A DNA stretch of 50,959 nt from Kiritimatiellia bacterium (lineage in GTDB: Bacteria; Verrucomicrobiota; Kiritimatiellia; RFP12; UBA3636), in assembly GCA_017481725.1 (NCBI GenBank), contig JAFUOX010000062.1:1-50959 (forward strand), written 5' to 3'. Below, piece by piece: positions 41,615 through 50,097 of the stretch. Position 1 is the first letter of the stretch, and each line of letters opens with the position of its first letter. A model generated the notes under the pieces. The model was not told the DNA's origin. It saw only the letters and a list, made by a program, of their open reading frames with translations, and searched no databases. A program made the position numbers and the translations under genes.

Positions 41615-43413
41615 TGGCAACAAAATTCAAAACATTGCGAGAGTTCCTTTATCCACAAGGGAAGAAAGTGACTTTTGAAATCCCGAATTACCAACGCGGG
41701 TATAAATGGGCGGTGAAAGAACGCGAAGACAGTCAGTCATCCGTGGAATATCTTCTTACCGGTTTGATTCTTGCGTGGAAGAACCATCCAGATCAGACAT
41801 ACTTCTTGCAAGGTATTACAGTCTCGGAAGATGGAAATAAGATTGAAATAATTGATGGGCAACAGAGAATCACTACCCTTTATCTGATTTTGAGAGTCTT
41901 GGGGATTTCTTTCATCTCTAAGGAGAATGACATCAAGCTGCAATATAGTGTTCGAGCTGAGTCGCAGACATACCTTGATAATCTCAAGAATGGGGCGTTT
42001 GAATGGACATATATTAACGAATCTGAGCCTCAAGATAACCATTATTTCCGCGAGGCTATGATACAGATAAACGGTATCTTCGATGACGAAAATACTAAAC
42101 TGGAATCTGAAAAGAGAATCGACTTTGTTAATTACATATTGGACAAAGTCACTTTCCTCTATATTGTTGTTGATCGCCAGCAAGCTGTGAACACTTTTAC
42201 GATGATGAACGGCAACAAAGCAACCATGCATCAGGAAGAATTGGTGAAGGCCCAGATGTTACATCAGGTATCCATCCCAGTGCAAGTACCAGACAAAGAA
42301 CGCCCTTCGACATTTGATGAGCTCTTGGAAACAATCAAAGATTATACCGCTCGAGATTGGGAAGCAGATGCATTACGTAGTCGTTATGCAAGAGAGTGGG
42401 ACAAATGGCTGTATTGGTGGAACCGTAAAGAGGTGCGTGACTTCTTCGGTTCCGGAAATAAGCCTATGGGATTATTGTTGAAATATTACTCTTGGGAAAA
42501 ACACATTGTCAAATCTTCGGAAGATTTTCGATACGAATTCTTCAAGAAATTATTGGAAAATGCGAAAACAACAAAATCCGTTTTCAAGGAGATTCGTGAC
42601 CTCCAGAAGAAGTTCGAGGATGTTTTTAGAAATCCACTATCTCACAATTACTTAAAACTTGCTTTGATTTGCTGGAATGGTCAGGAAGAAGACAAGTTTC
42701 GGATACTTCAGTATCATTTCTCTACAGGTTCGGATATGGAGAAGATGAAAGAGTATGCTCAATGGCGACTCGTCGGGGCAACACATCTTGCCATTGTTGG
42801 AAACGATCAAAACCTAAATTCCGATACTAAGGAAGTTTGCGCGAGAAATACATTTGATAAACTTCGCGATAACATTGTTTACGGGCAACATAATGAAGCG
42901 GCCTTTAGACAGTTATTGCGCCTGAATGTAGAGGAGTACAACAAACTCAATGGAGGATCGGGGGTAATCTTTGACTTCTCTGTTTGGAATTGCCGTTCGC
43001 TGGAGCACATCCTGCCCAAGTCCAAAGTGTTTCACATGGAAGAACGGGATGGTAAGATGGTTGCAATAAGAGGTGATGGCGAGTGTATCGGGGATGAGGA
43101 AAAAGCAATGTCGCAAGGTCTCATCAATCGTGAAGATCTTTTCAAAAATAATGGGAGTGAACATTGTATTGGCAATCTCGTCCTTCTTTACAAGGACAAC
43201 AACTCTTCATTTGGGAATTCTGATTTTGATGAGAAAAAGCGGCTATTCTTCGATATGAGTTCGCAAGATTTCAGATTCGACAGTCGAAGCCTTCTTCACT
43301 CGATTGCGGTTTTTTCCGAGGTTAAATGGACGCCAGAAGCAATCCAAAGGCATAGGGATATGTTCTTGGAACGATTTCGCGCGGATTATGGCTTGGATAA
43401 GGGGGCAAAGTAA
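41614..43413 (+). CDS. DUF262-HNH (DUF1524) nuclease of a two-DUF262 system
   Basis: 599 residues from the ATG at 41614 (GAGGAG seven bases upstream). The N-terminal DUF262 domain has IPNYQRGYKW and IIDGQQRITTLYLIL (DGQQR near residue 82). The C-terminal HNH/DUF1524 domain has CRSLEHILPKSKVFH, then HCIGNLVLLYKDNNSSFGN and a Lys. Members couple NTP sensing or hydrolysis by DUF262 with DNA nicking by the HNH part in anti-phage systems. Its stop overlaps the ATG of a second DUF262 gene by one base. Confidence 0.85.
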   Translation: MATKFKTLREFLYPQGKKVTFEIPNYQRGYKWAVKEREDSQSSVEYLLTGLILAWKNHPDQTYFLQGITVSEDGNKIEIIDGQQRITTLYLILRVLGISFISKENDIKLQYSVRAESQTYLDNLKNGAFEWTYINESEPQDNHYFREAMIQINGIFDDENTKLESEKRIDFVNYILDKVTFLYIVVDRQQAVNTFTMMNGNKATMHQEELVKAQMLHQVSIPVQVPDKERPSTFDELLETIKDYTARDWEADALRSRYAREWDKWLYWWNRKEVRDFFGSGNKPMGLLLKYYSWEKHIVKSSEDFRYEFFKKLLENAKTTKSVFKEIRDLQKKFEDVFRNPLSHNYLKLALICWNGQEEDKFRILQYHFSTGSDMEKMKEYAQWRLVGATHLAIVGNDQNLNSDTKEVCARNTFDKLRDNIVYGQHNEAAFRQLLRLNVEEYNKLNGGSGVIFDFSVWNCRSLEHILPKSKVFHMEERDGKMVAIRGDGECIGDEEKAMSQGLINREDLFKNNGSEHCIGNLVLLYKDNNSSFGNSDFDEKKRLFFDMSSQDFRFDSRSLLHSIAVFSEVKWTPEAIQRHRDMFLERFRADYGLDKGAK

Positions 43414-45743
43414 TGAGTAAAAATGCGCAAATTGAAAGCGGGAAAGCGTGCTCTCTTGCAGATTTGTTCTGCGATGACAATAAGGTTGTGATTCCCGATC
43501 TTCAGCGTGATTATTGCTGGGGGAAGGATGCTTGGATAGAAAAGGAAGAAAGATTTGCAGATCTGGTGCCCGGTTTCGTAAAGCGCCTTTTTGATCTTTA
43601 TTCCGAAACATCTGGGCAGGGAATGCAAACGTTAGGTTTGATTTACGGATATGAAGAACCTAAGGGCCATATACAGATTTGCGATGGGCAGCAACGCTTG
43701 ACTACACTTTTTCTCCTTTTGGGTTATGTCAATACCAAGGCAGGGTATGAGTTCTCGGATTATCTTATGTCGAAAGAAGAGAGGGAAGACGATAATGAGA
43801 CACATCTACAGTACGCGATTAGAGAGAGTACGCTCTATTTCCTTAGTGATTTAACGAAAGAAGTTTTTGTAGATGGTAGTACATCATTGGAGAGCATGCT
43901 GAGAGCCTATCGGCATGAATCTGGTCAAAGGTTCCCGAAGTGGTATTTCAGCGATTATGATTTGGATGCCTCGATTCAAAACATGCTTGCGGCGCTTAAT
44001 AGCATCAATTGTGTTGCTAACGACAAATCTTTTAATGACTGGAAAAAGTTCGCTAAGTTTTTGCTTCAAAACCTTCAATTCCTTTACTACGACATGGGAA
44101 CTCGTTCGCGCGGGGAAGAAACCTATGTTGTTATCAACACAACAGGAGAGCCACTTTCCCCTGCGGAGAACATCAAGCCAATTGTCATTGGTAGAATTAA
44201 CGATGTCGAGGATAAAAAGAAATGTTCAGATGAATGGGAAGAACGCGAAGATTGGTTTTGGAAGAACAGAGGCGATCACAAGACTTCAGACATTAACGTA
44301 TATCGGTTTCTTGTCTGGTACTGGCAAATTGGCTTGCTTCAGGAGCGTGCTTGGAAGGACAAGGTCTCGTATGAGTTGTCTCCACGAGAGTTGTTTCTTG
44401 TGCCACCAAGACCCGTAACAGCTGCTGATGAAGAAAGCGCCTCAGTAGATAGGTGGGAGAAATTTCGTAAGTCTGACACGATACATGTTTATTTCAAAGC
44501 ATTGCAGAAGCTGGTAGCCATTGTTTCGCAAGATGATTCTCTCAAAACAATATTCCGGTCTGTTTCCTTCGGGTTATGTGGAGATACTTTCTTTGACGGG
44601 ACACTCTCAGATTTCTTCAACAAAAACAGAGGGGGGCAGAACATATGGCAGTTCAACATGATTCTCCCCGCTTTAGCATATCTTGTGAAGTATCCCAATG
44701 CGATGAGACTGCCGGAGTTCATTGCCAGGCTGAGGAAGAACTACTTCGATTTGCGACGTGTCAGAAATCCATTGATGCAAGACAATACGAAAAGCGGCTC
44801 ATATGTGGATTGGCGGCATGTGATCCAGATTGTCGAGATGAGTGAGAATGAAGAAGATGTATTTGCTTTTGACACCCTTGGACGAAAGCCTGCATTTAAG
44901 AATATTCCTAATGTCCAGTTGAACGAATGGTACGGGCAACCCCAAAAGGATTATCGCAGTCTGATGTCCGCTGCTGTTGATGTGTCCAGGTGGGAAGGTC
45001 ATCCTGCACTGATGGGTGATTTGACGCCGTTGGTAGTCGCAAGTGAAGGTGATTCCATTGACTTTGAGAAGACGAAAAGGCGCTGGGCAAACCTCAATAC
45101 TTTAAGCATTTGCATTAGGGGAAATACGAAAGATGAGTCTTTCAACCCCGATGTAGCTAATTGGTATCGGCTTTATCGTGTACTTGTCGGAATCATTCCC
45201 ATAGGACACCAGAGCCAAACGCCCTGGAATCTTGTTGGGTGTTACTATTCAAGGTGCTTTGATTGTCTTCAATCTGACTTCGCATTTCTGAAAACGCGCT
45301 CATATTCAGAGATTCTTGATTCTGCTGATCTTCTGCATGAATTGCGGGTAAAGTGTGTGGAAATTCTAAAGTCCGAGAATCTTCTTTCTCTGTCTGATTC
45401 AATGGATGCTACACATTTGCTCAAAGCGTTCCTTGCCGCAAAGACTCTTTGCAACGCTGGAACTGCCATAGAATTCTATGACAAATATGCAATATCTGTC
45501 GACACATCAATGGCTGGAAACAAAATTAATTCGATGATGCCCTTGGCGTGGGGAAACCTTATTTGTCGATACGGCTACAAACTTGGATGGAAAAAAACTG
45601 GTCACAATGGATCGGCGTTTTTGGATACAATATTGGCTGATGATTCTGGAGTTGATGACACTACGTCCTTTTCTCCTGAAAAGGTGAACGAAACAACTCA
45701 AATAGTCGAATCGCTCATTAAATCGGTTCTGAATGTGCCATGA
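43413..45743 (+). CDS. Second DUF262 protein, no recognisable HNH domain
   Basis: A 776-residue protein. DUF262 features are IPDLQRDYCWGKDAW and ICDGQQRLTTLFLLLGYVN (DGQQR near residue 91), with YVVINTTGEPLSPAENIKPI typical of the family. The long C-terminal half is helical with no DUF1524 signature, so it is probably the regulatory or targeting partner of the nuclease encoded just before it. Start and stop overlap both neighbours (TAATG and ATGA), indicating equal, coupled synthesis. Confidence 0.8.
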   Translation: MSKNAQIESGKACSLADLFCDDNKVVIPDLQRDYCWGKDAWIEKEERFADLVPGFVKRLFDLYSETSGQGMQTLGLIYGYEEPKGHIQICDGQQRLTTLFLLLGYVNTKAGYEFSDYLMSKEEREDDNETHLQYAIRESTLYFLSDLTKEVFVDGSTSLESMLRAYRHESGQRFPKWYFSDYDLDASIQNMLAALNSINCVANDKSFNDWKKFAKFLLQNLQFLYYDMGTRSRGEETYVVINTTGEPLSPAENIKPIVIGRINDVEDKKKCSDEWEEREDWFWKNRGDHKTSDINVYRFLVWYWQIGLLQERAWKDKVSYELSPRELFLVPPRPVTAADEESASVDRWEKFRKSDTIHVYFKALQKLVAIVSQDDSLKTIFRSVSFGLCGDTFFDGTLSDFFNKNRGGQNIWQFNMILPALAYLVKYPNAMRLPEFIARLRKNYFDLRRVRNPLMQDNTKSGSYVDWRHVIQIVEMSENEEDVFAFDTLGRKPAFKNIPNVQLNEWYGQPQKDYRSLMSAAVDVSRWEGHPALMGDLTPLVVASEGDSIDFEKTKRRWANLNTLSICIRGNTKDESFNPDVANWYRLYRVLVGIIPIGHQSQTPWNLVGCYYSRCFDCLQSDFAFLKTRSYSEILDSADLLHELRVKCVEILKSENLLSLSDSMDATHLLKAFLAAKTLCNAGTAIEFYDKYAISVDTSMAGNKINSMMPLAWGNLICRYGYKLGWKKTGHNGSAFLDTILADDSGVDDTTSFSPEKVNETTQIVESLIKSVLNVP

Positions 45744-46258
45744 CCACCTTCCTCTCCAATCGCGATATCTACACCTCTGTCGTCTGTGGAATTGTTCCGC
45801 AGGCGAGGGATCTACTATGGATTGCAACTGCAGATATAAAGGATATGTATGTTGATACTGGCGGGCGGGATATGGTGCCGTTTTTAGAGGTACTTGATAC
45901 TCTCGTGAAGCGCGGGGTTGAGGTGCGGCTCATCCATGCGAAGGATCCGGGACCGAACTGGCGGGACGACTTCGACCGCTATCCGACGCTTTGGACGGCG
46001 ATGGAGCGGATGCTTTGCCCGCGAGTACATTTTAAGTGCATTATTGTTGATGGCGTAAAGGCATATTTCGGTTCGGCGAATTTGACCGGTGCAGGGATGG
46101 GAGCGAAATCCGAAACGAAGCGCAATTTTGAGAATGGCATTTTGACTGATGATCCATCACTTGTAGAACCATTGTTTGAGCAATTCGATTCTGTATGGCG
46201 CGGCGATTTCTGCCGCAACTGTGGGCGTCGCGACTTTTGTGGTGACCCAATAGTATAG
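45740..46258 (+). CDS. Single-HKD phospholipase D-type nuclease
   Basis: A 172-residue PLD-superfamily protein. The catalytic motif is HFKCIIVDGVKAYFGSANLT (HxK-x4-D near residues 97-104, followed by GSANLTGAG). A C-terminal cluster CRNCGRRDFC may bind metal. With a single HKD motif it should act as a dimer, as in Nuc/BfiI-type nucleases. The ATGA overlap with the second DUF262 gene makes it the third intact member of the operon. Remnants of paralogues lie at 34387 and 49066. Confidence 0.85.
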   Translation: MTTFLSNRDIYTSVVCGIVPQARDLLWIATADIKDMYVDTGGRDMVPFLEVLDTLVKRGVEVRLIHAKDPGPNWRDDFDRYPTLWTAMERMLCPRVHFKCIIVDGVKAYFGSANLTGAGMGAKSETKRNFENGILTDDPSLVEPLFEQFDSVWRGDFCRNCGRRDFCGDPIV

Positions 46259-46261
46259 ACT

Positions 46262-46502
46262 ATTCAACCAAAAAGTACAGATAGACTATTGTAACAGATA
46301 TTTGTGCTCAAGAGAAAACGTGATGCCGTTCCTAGAGGAGATGGAACCATACTAGATTGGGTACTAGGTGATAGCTCGCAATCTAAATAAAAATTCATAA
46401 ATTTATTGCGTTCTAATTTTAGTTTGTTTATCCTGTTGATGTAGGTTGCATCGGATTTGGGGCCTAATAAGCATAAAAATATATATAGTTCAATAATTGA
46501 AC
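46262..46502 (+). promoter_or_regulatory. Upstream region and promoter of the sigma-54 activator gene
   Basis: No gene is seen here. A tail of ~60 bp after the PLD gene recurs at ~49190-49245. A perfect palindrome GTTCAATAATTGAAC lies at 46488-46502. Its right half is also the -35 box (TTGAAC) of a promoter whose -10, TACAAT, lies 17 bp further on (46520-46525). The TGAAC half-sites match the paired sites of the sigma-54 modules. Confidence 0.6.
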
Positions 46503-46565
46503 TTAATGGTCAATTATGCTACAATGGTCGAGAATAATAAAATAAGAAAGGAAGGTTGTCTTGAT

Positions 46566-48053
46566 ATGCAAAATACATTGATTTTAACAGGATGGGGATG
46601 GAAAGAATATTCGGTTGCAGCAGCAGCAACGCTTCGCGCGCTAAAAGGAGCGACAGCTGTTCGCGGTGTTAGTAAACGTAGACTAGCCGAATATCTCAAT
46701 GAGCTTGATAAATGCTACAAGAAGGTTATCATAATTGGTGTGCCACTGGGAGGGGATCCTGAGCTTCTTGAAAGTGCACTCAAGCGTCTTAAAAAAAGAG
46801 GTGTTAATGTTTTACGTATAAGCGCGTTTCCTATGGAAGAGGAACTATGGGGTAAACTTTCTGGATTGATTGATGAGAGAGTGTTTGATCTCGACCTTAT
46901 TGATGCAGTGGCTCAGACATTTAAAATAGATGTCTCAGATTTAAAGCCGTATATAAGTGAATCAAAGAGTGTTGGTGGTCTTGTGAAGGCATATCATAAG
47001 CTTATAGAGGCAGCTATGTATGCGTATAGGAATTATCAGGATGAGAAAGCATATGAAAAGGCGGTGGTGTGTCTTGCACATAATGTTAAGGAGGAGTCAT
47101 GGCCGTCAGATTTGAAGCGTATGGTAGAACAATATATTAAGTTTCGCGGGCGTGAAATAACGGGGAAAAGTACGGCGATGAGTGCCCTGCGGGAGCGTAT
47201 TAATAGAGTTGCTGGTTTTCCTGACGCCAGGGTTTTGATTCTCGGAGAGAGTGGAACTGGCAAGGAGACTGTTGCCTTGCAGATACACAATAAGTCGGAG
47301 CGGAGAAATGAACCTTTTTATGCGTTTAATTGTGCGAGCGTGACACCAAATCTCCTAGAGAATAGATTCTTTGGACACGAGAAGGGTGCATTCACGGGTG
47401 CGGATAAATATCAGGCAGGACTTTTTGAACTCGCGAACGGAGGAACGCTTTTCCTTGATGAGATTGGTGAACTTCCTCTTGATGCTCAGGGAATACTTTT
47501 GCGCGTGCTTGAAGAAGGACGTTTTATGCGTCTTGGTGGTAATGAGGAAATAGAGGTCGATGTAAGGCTTATCACAGCAACTAATAGGAATCTTCCTGTT
47601 CTTGTTCGCGAGGGTAAGTTTCGTGGTGATCTTTACCAAAGGCTTAATGTTGTTCAGATGCGCATTCCGCCTCTCAGGGAGCACAAGGAGGATATTTATT
47701 ATATTGCGGATGGCTGGTGGCTACAGCATAATAAGAAGCATCTTGCGGAGGAACAGATTGCAGCTCTCTCCAACTATGACTACCCTGGCAATGTGCGTGA
47801 ACTTCTAAATCTTCTTGAACGGTCGACAGTGCTCGGGGAAAAAGATTTCACAGCACTTGTAAATGAGCATAAAGAGATGAATTCAGGTCTCGTTGATCCA
47901 GTAACGGCAATTGCAGGAGGAGACATGTCTGACGAGCTTGATATTGCTATTCGTGCACATGTACGTAGAGTGTTTGACAAGTACGGACAGAATATGAGCA
48001 AGACCGCACAGGCACTCAAAGTCGCGAGAAATACAGTACGAAAGTATTTGTAA
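46566..48053 (+). CDS. Sigma-54-dependent transcription activator with unrecognised N-terminal sensor domain
   Basis: 495 residues from the ATG at 46566 (AAGGAAGG upstream). The AAA+ domain has Walker A LGESGTGKE (~residue 226), the sigma-54-contact loop GAFTGA (~275), Walker B GGTLFLDEIGELPLDAQ and an arginine-finger region. The C-terminus is a Fis-type helix-turn-helix (MSKTAQALKVARNTVRKYL). The N-terminal ~190 residues (ILTGWGWKEYSVAAAATLRA, KVIIIGVPLGGDPELLESAL) look Rossmann-like and faintly like a DHH phosphoesterase without the DHH residues; they are not a response-regulator, GAF or RtcR-type CARF domain as far as can be seen. It is the likely activator of modules A-E. Confidence 0.88.
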   Translation: MQNTLILTGWGWKEYSVAAAATLRALKGATAVRGVSKRRLAEYLNELDKCYKKVIIIGVPLGGDPELLESALKRLKKRGVNVLRISAFPMEEELWGKLSGLIDERVFDLDLIDAVAQTFKIDVSDLKPYISESKSVGGLVKAYHKLIEAAMYAYRNYQDEKAYEKAVVCLAHNVKEESWPSDLKRMVEQYIKFRGREITGKSTAMSALRERINRVAGFPDARVLILGESGTGKETVALQIHNKSERRNEPFYAFNCASVTPNLLENRFFGHEKGAFTGADKYQAGLFELANGGTLFLDEIGELPLDAQGILLRVLEEGRFMRLGGNEEIEVDVRLITATNRNLPVLVREGKFRGDLYQRLNVVQMRIPPLREHKEDIYYIADGWWLQHNKKHLAEEQIAALSNYDYPGNVRELLNLLERSTVLGEKDFTALVNEHKEMNSGLVDPVTAIAGGDMSDELDIAIRAHVRRVFDKYGQNMSKTAQALKVARNTVRKYL

Positions 48054-48065
48054 GAAGTTGAATAT

Positions 48066-49016
48066 ATGAAAAAGAATGAGATAGTTTTGTTTGAGTCAAA
48101 GGATGGCAAGGTTACACTGCCAGTTTCCGTAGATGTAGATACGGTATGGTTATCATTGCTTCAAATGGCAGAGTTGTTCGACAAGGATAAATCCGTCATT
48201 TTTAGGCATGTCAAAAATGCGATTTCAGATGGAGAAATTGACCCGAAAGTGACTATTGCAAAATTTGCAATGGTCACTCCTCATGGTGCAATTCTCGGTA
48301 AAACCCGTGTTCAACAAATTGATTGTTATAACCTTGATGTTATTATTTCTGTTGGTTATCGCGTAAAGTCGCAACGAGGTGTAGAATTTAGACGTTGGGC
48401 AACGAGTGTTTTAAAGGAATATTTGCTCAAGGGAGCTGCCATTAACCAAAATCGTCTTCGTCAGCTTGGACAGACTGTGGAGGTGATGAAACGAGTTTCT
48501 GGAAGTCTAGACGCAGAGCAGGTGCTTGATGTAGTAAAAACCTATTCCATGGCACTTGATTTGTTAGATGGCTATGATCATCAGAGTATTGATAAGCCGA
48601 AGGTAAGAGGTCGTTCAGTAGAGCTTACATACGAAGATTGTCGTAAATTTATTGATGGAATGAAATTTGCGGCGGATTCACCATTGTTCGGCAATGAGAA
48701 GGATGGATCTTTTAAGTCTGCGCTTGGAGCGGTATATCAATCGTTTGGAGGTCAAGACCTCTATCCGTCTGCGCAGGAGAAGGCGGCGAATCTCTTGTAT
48801 CTCGTTACGAAAAATCACGGCTTTTCAGATGGCAATAAGCGCATCGCTGCTGGTCTCTTTTTGTATTTTTTAAAGCGTAATAAACTGCTTCTTCGCAAGG
48901 ACGGCTCCAAGCGTATCGCAGACCATACTCTCGTAGCTCTCACAGTTATGATTGCCTGCTCCAAACCAGCAGAAAAGGAGTTGATGGTTAATCTCGTGAT
49001 GACATTTTTGAAGTAA
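48066..49016 (+). CDS. RhuM-family protein with C-terminal Fic/Doc domain
   Basis: A 316-residue protein. Residues ~1-130 match the RhuM N-terminal region (VWLSLLQMAELFDKDKSVI, VDVDT, RVQQIDCYNLDVIISVGYRV, FRRWATSVLKEYLLKG). Residues ~180-316 form a Fic/Doc-like domain with the motif HGFSDGNKRIAAGLFLYFL, closer to Doc (HxFxDxNKR) than to AMPylating Fic proteins. Fic/Doc enzymes modify targets with phosphate or AMP; Doc phosphorylates EF-Tu. It starts 12 bases after the sigma-54 activator gene, so the two form an operon. Confidence 0.85.
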   Translation: MKKNEIVLFESKDGKVTLPVSVDVDTVWLSLLQMAELFDKDKSVIFRHVKNAISDGEIDPKVTIAKFAMVTPHGAILGKTRVQQIDCYNLDVIISVGYRVKSQRGVEFRRWATSVLKEYLLKGAAINQNRLRQLGQTVEVMKRVSGSLDAEQVLDVVKTYSMALDLLDGYDHQSIDKPKVRGRSVELTYEDCRKFIDGMKFAADSPLFGNEKDGSFKSALGAVYQSFGGQDLYPSAQEKAANLLYLVTKNHGFSDGNKRIAAGLFLYFLKRNKLLLRKDGSKRIADHTLVALTVMIACSKPAEKELMVNLVMTFLK

Positions 49017-49065
49017 GTTTATGTCTTCTGCGGAGACTGCAGAGTCGGATAAGAAGTATTACTTC

Positions 49066-49245
49066 AAAAAAGGCATGCAGACTGATGATTTCGTACTAGT
49101 CTAACCACTATTCGAATAATTCGATTCAGTTTGTTGAGGTAACTTTCCCACAACTACGAGCGTTGCGAACTTTGCCGTAACCCAATAGTATAGGTAATTC
49201 CCAAAAAGGTACAGATTAGCTATTGTGACAACTATTTCTATGTCT
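49066..49245 (+). pseudogene. Decayed 3' copy of the PLD gene and its downstream flank
   Basis: From GACTGATGAT to CCCAATAGTATAG and on to the GTACAGAT-x-AGCTATTGTGACA tail, the sequence follows 46141-46310 with many substitutions and several frame-breaking changes. The activator-rhuM pair therefore lies between an intact and a decayed copy of the same 3' end. Confidence 0.75.
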
Positions 49246-49356
49246 CAGTGGGACAAAATTGAACAGGTGGTAGCGTTTTGAACAACAGAATACTGAAGTA
49301 ATTGCGATATTATTCTGTTTTTTCCTTGTTGGCATAGTAATTGCTACAAGATTGTT
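49246..49356 (+). promoter_or_regulatory. Sigma-54 promoter module E
   Basis: TGAACAG (49260) and TGAACAA (49279) are 19 bp apart. A hairpin ACAGAATA / TATTCTGT with six T follows. A -24/-12 element with one change (TGGCATA-N4-TTGC) is at 49330-49344. The sites lie 71 and 52 bp before the -24 GG. Confidence 0.8.
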
Positions 49357-49389
49357 ACGTAATAAATTAATTTTTAAAAGGACTAAAAT

Positions 49390-49947
49390 ATGAAAAAAGA
49401 TTACATGAAGAAATGTTATTCGTTGCTTTGGGTAAGCCTTGCATTTTTAGGATGCCACAAAGAAGAGGCATCAGAAAGTGTATATTTGCAAAACTATATT
49501 GATTTTATCAGCAGTGAAGAGATAAGGCAGAATACTGATTTTCTTTCTGCGGCTTCATCTGGTGCCACAGAAGAATATGTTAGTAAATATTGTATAGAGT
49601 TTTTGGATGAAAAGTATATAAGCTTCCGAGCTGAAGAGTATTCATACACAGGTGGTGCTCATGGCTATAACAAAACAACCTTTGGCACAATCAATCGCAA
49701 GACAGGGAAGAGAATGCAACTAGCAGATTTTGTTCCTTCTGATAAGCTGTCAAAGCTGAATGAAGTTCTTCGGGCGAAGGTTATCCAAAAAATCGGCGGC
49801 GAAGAGAATCTGCTAGATGAAGTGAAAGTAATTGAAAATTTTTGCGTTGTAAAGGATGGACTTAAATTTGTCTATAATCCGTATGAGGTGGCAAGCTACT
49901 CTATGGGAGCCATTGAGGTTGTTGTCTCTTTTGATGAGCTTAAATAG
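49390..49947 (+). CDS. Lipoprotein with DUF3298/RsiV-like domain
   Basis: A 185-residue protein from the ATG at 49390 (AAAAGGAC upstream). A signal peptide ends in the lipobox LAFLGC, giving lipid attachment at Cys near residue 22. The core reads YSYTGGAHGYNKTTFGTINR, then TGKRMQLADFV and a C-terminal VVVSFDEL. This is the pattern of DUF3298/DUF4163 proteins, which include RsiV and some peptidoglycan deacetylase accessory domains. Placement under sigma-54 module E links an envelope protein to the same control as the DNA-processing genes. Confidence 0.78.
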   Translation: MKKDYMKKCYSLLWVSLAFLGCHKEEASESVYLQNYIDFISSEEIRQNTDFLSAASSGATEEYVSKYCIEFLDEKYISFRAEEYSYTGGAHGYNKTTFGTINRKTGKRMQLADFVPSDKLSKLNEVLRAKVIQKIGGEENLLDEVKVIENFCVVKDGLKFVYNPYEVASYSMGAIEVVVSFDELK

Positions 49948-50097
49948 TAGGAAAAAGGGACGGAGATTCTCTCCACAAAATGAAGCTATCGCTACACAAC
50001 ATTTTCTTCCTGCACGCGAGCGTGATGCACGTGACGCCAAAGGTGGGTTAAAAGAGCCAAAAGAGCTTCCTATTCGCTGCATGCGAGCGTGATGCAA

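Noticed and set aside
46310..46370. A further PLD fragment near GATGCCGTTCCTAGAGGAGAT
   Set aside because: It resembles the MVPFLEVLD part of the PLD gene over about 25 bases only, which is too short to separate from chance.
46566..48053. Calling the activator RtcR
   Set aside because: The AAA+ and HTH parts fit any sigma-54 activator, the N-terminal domain does not show the RtcR pattern, and no rtcB or rtcA lies nearby.
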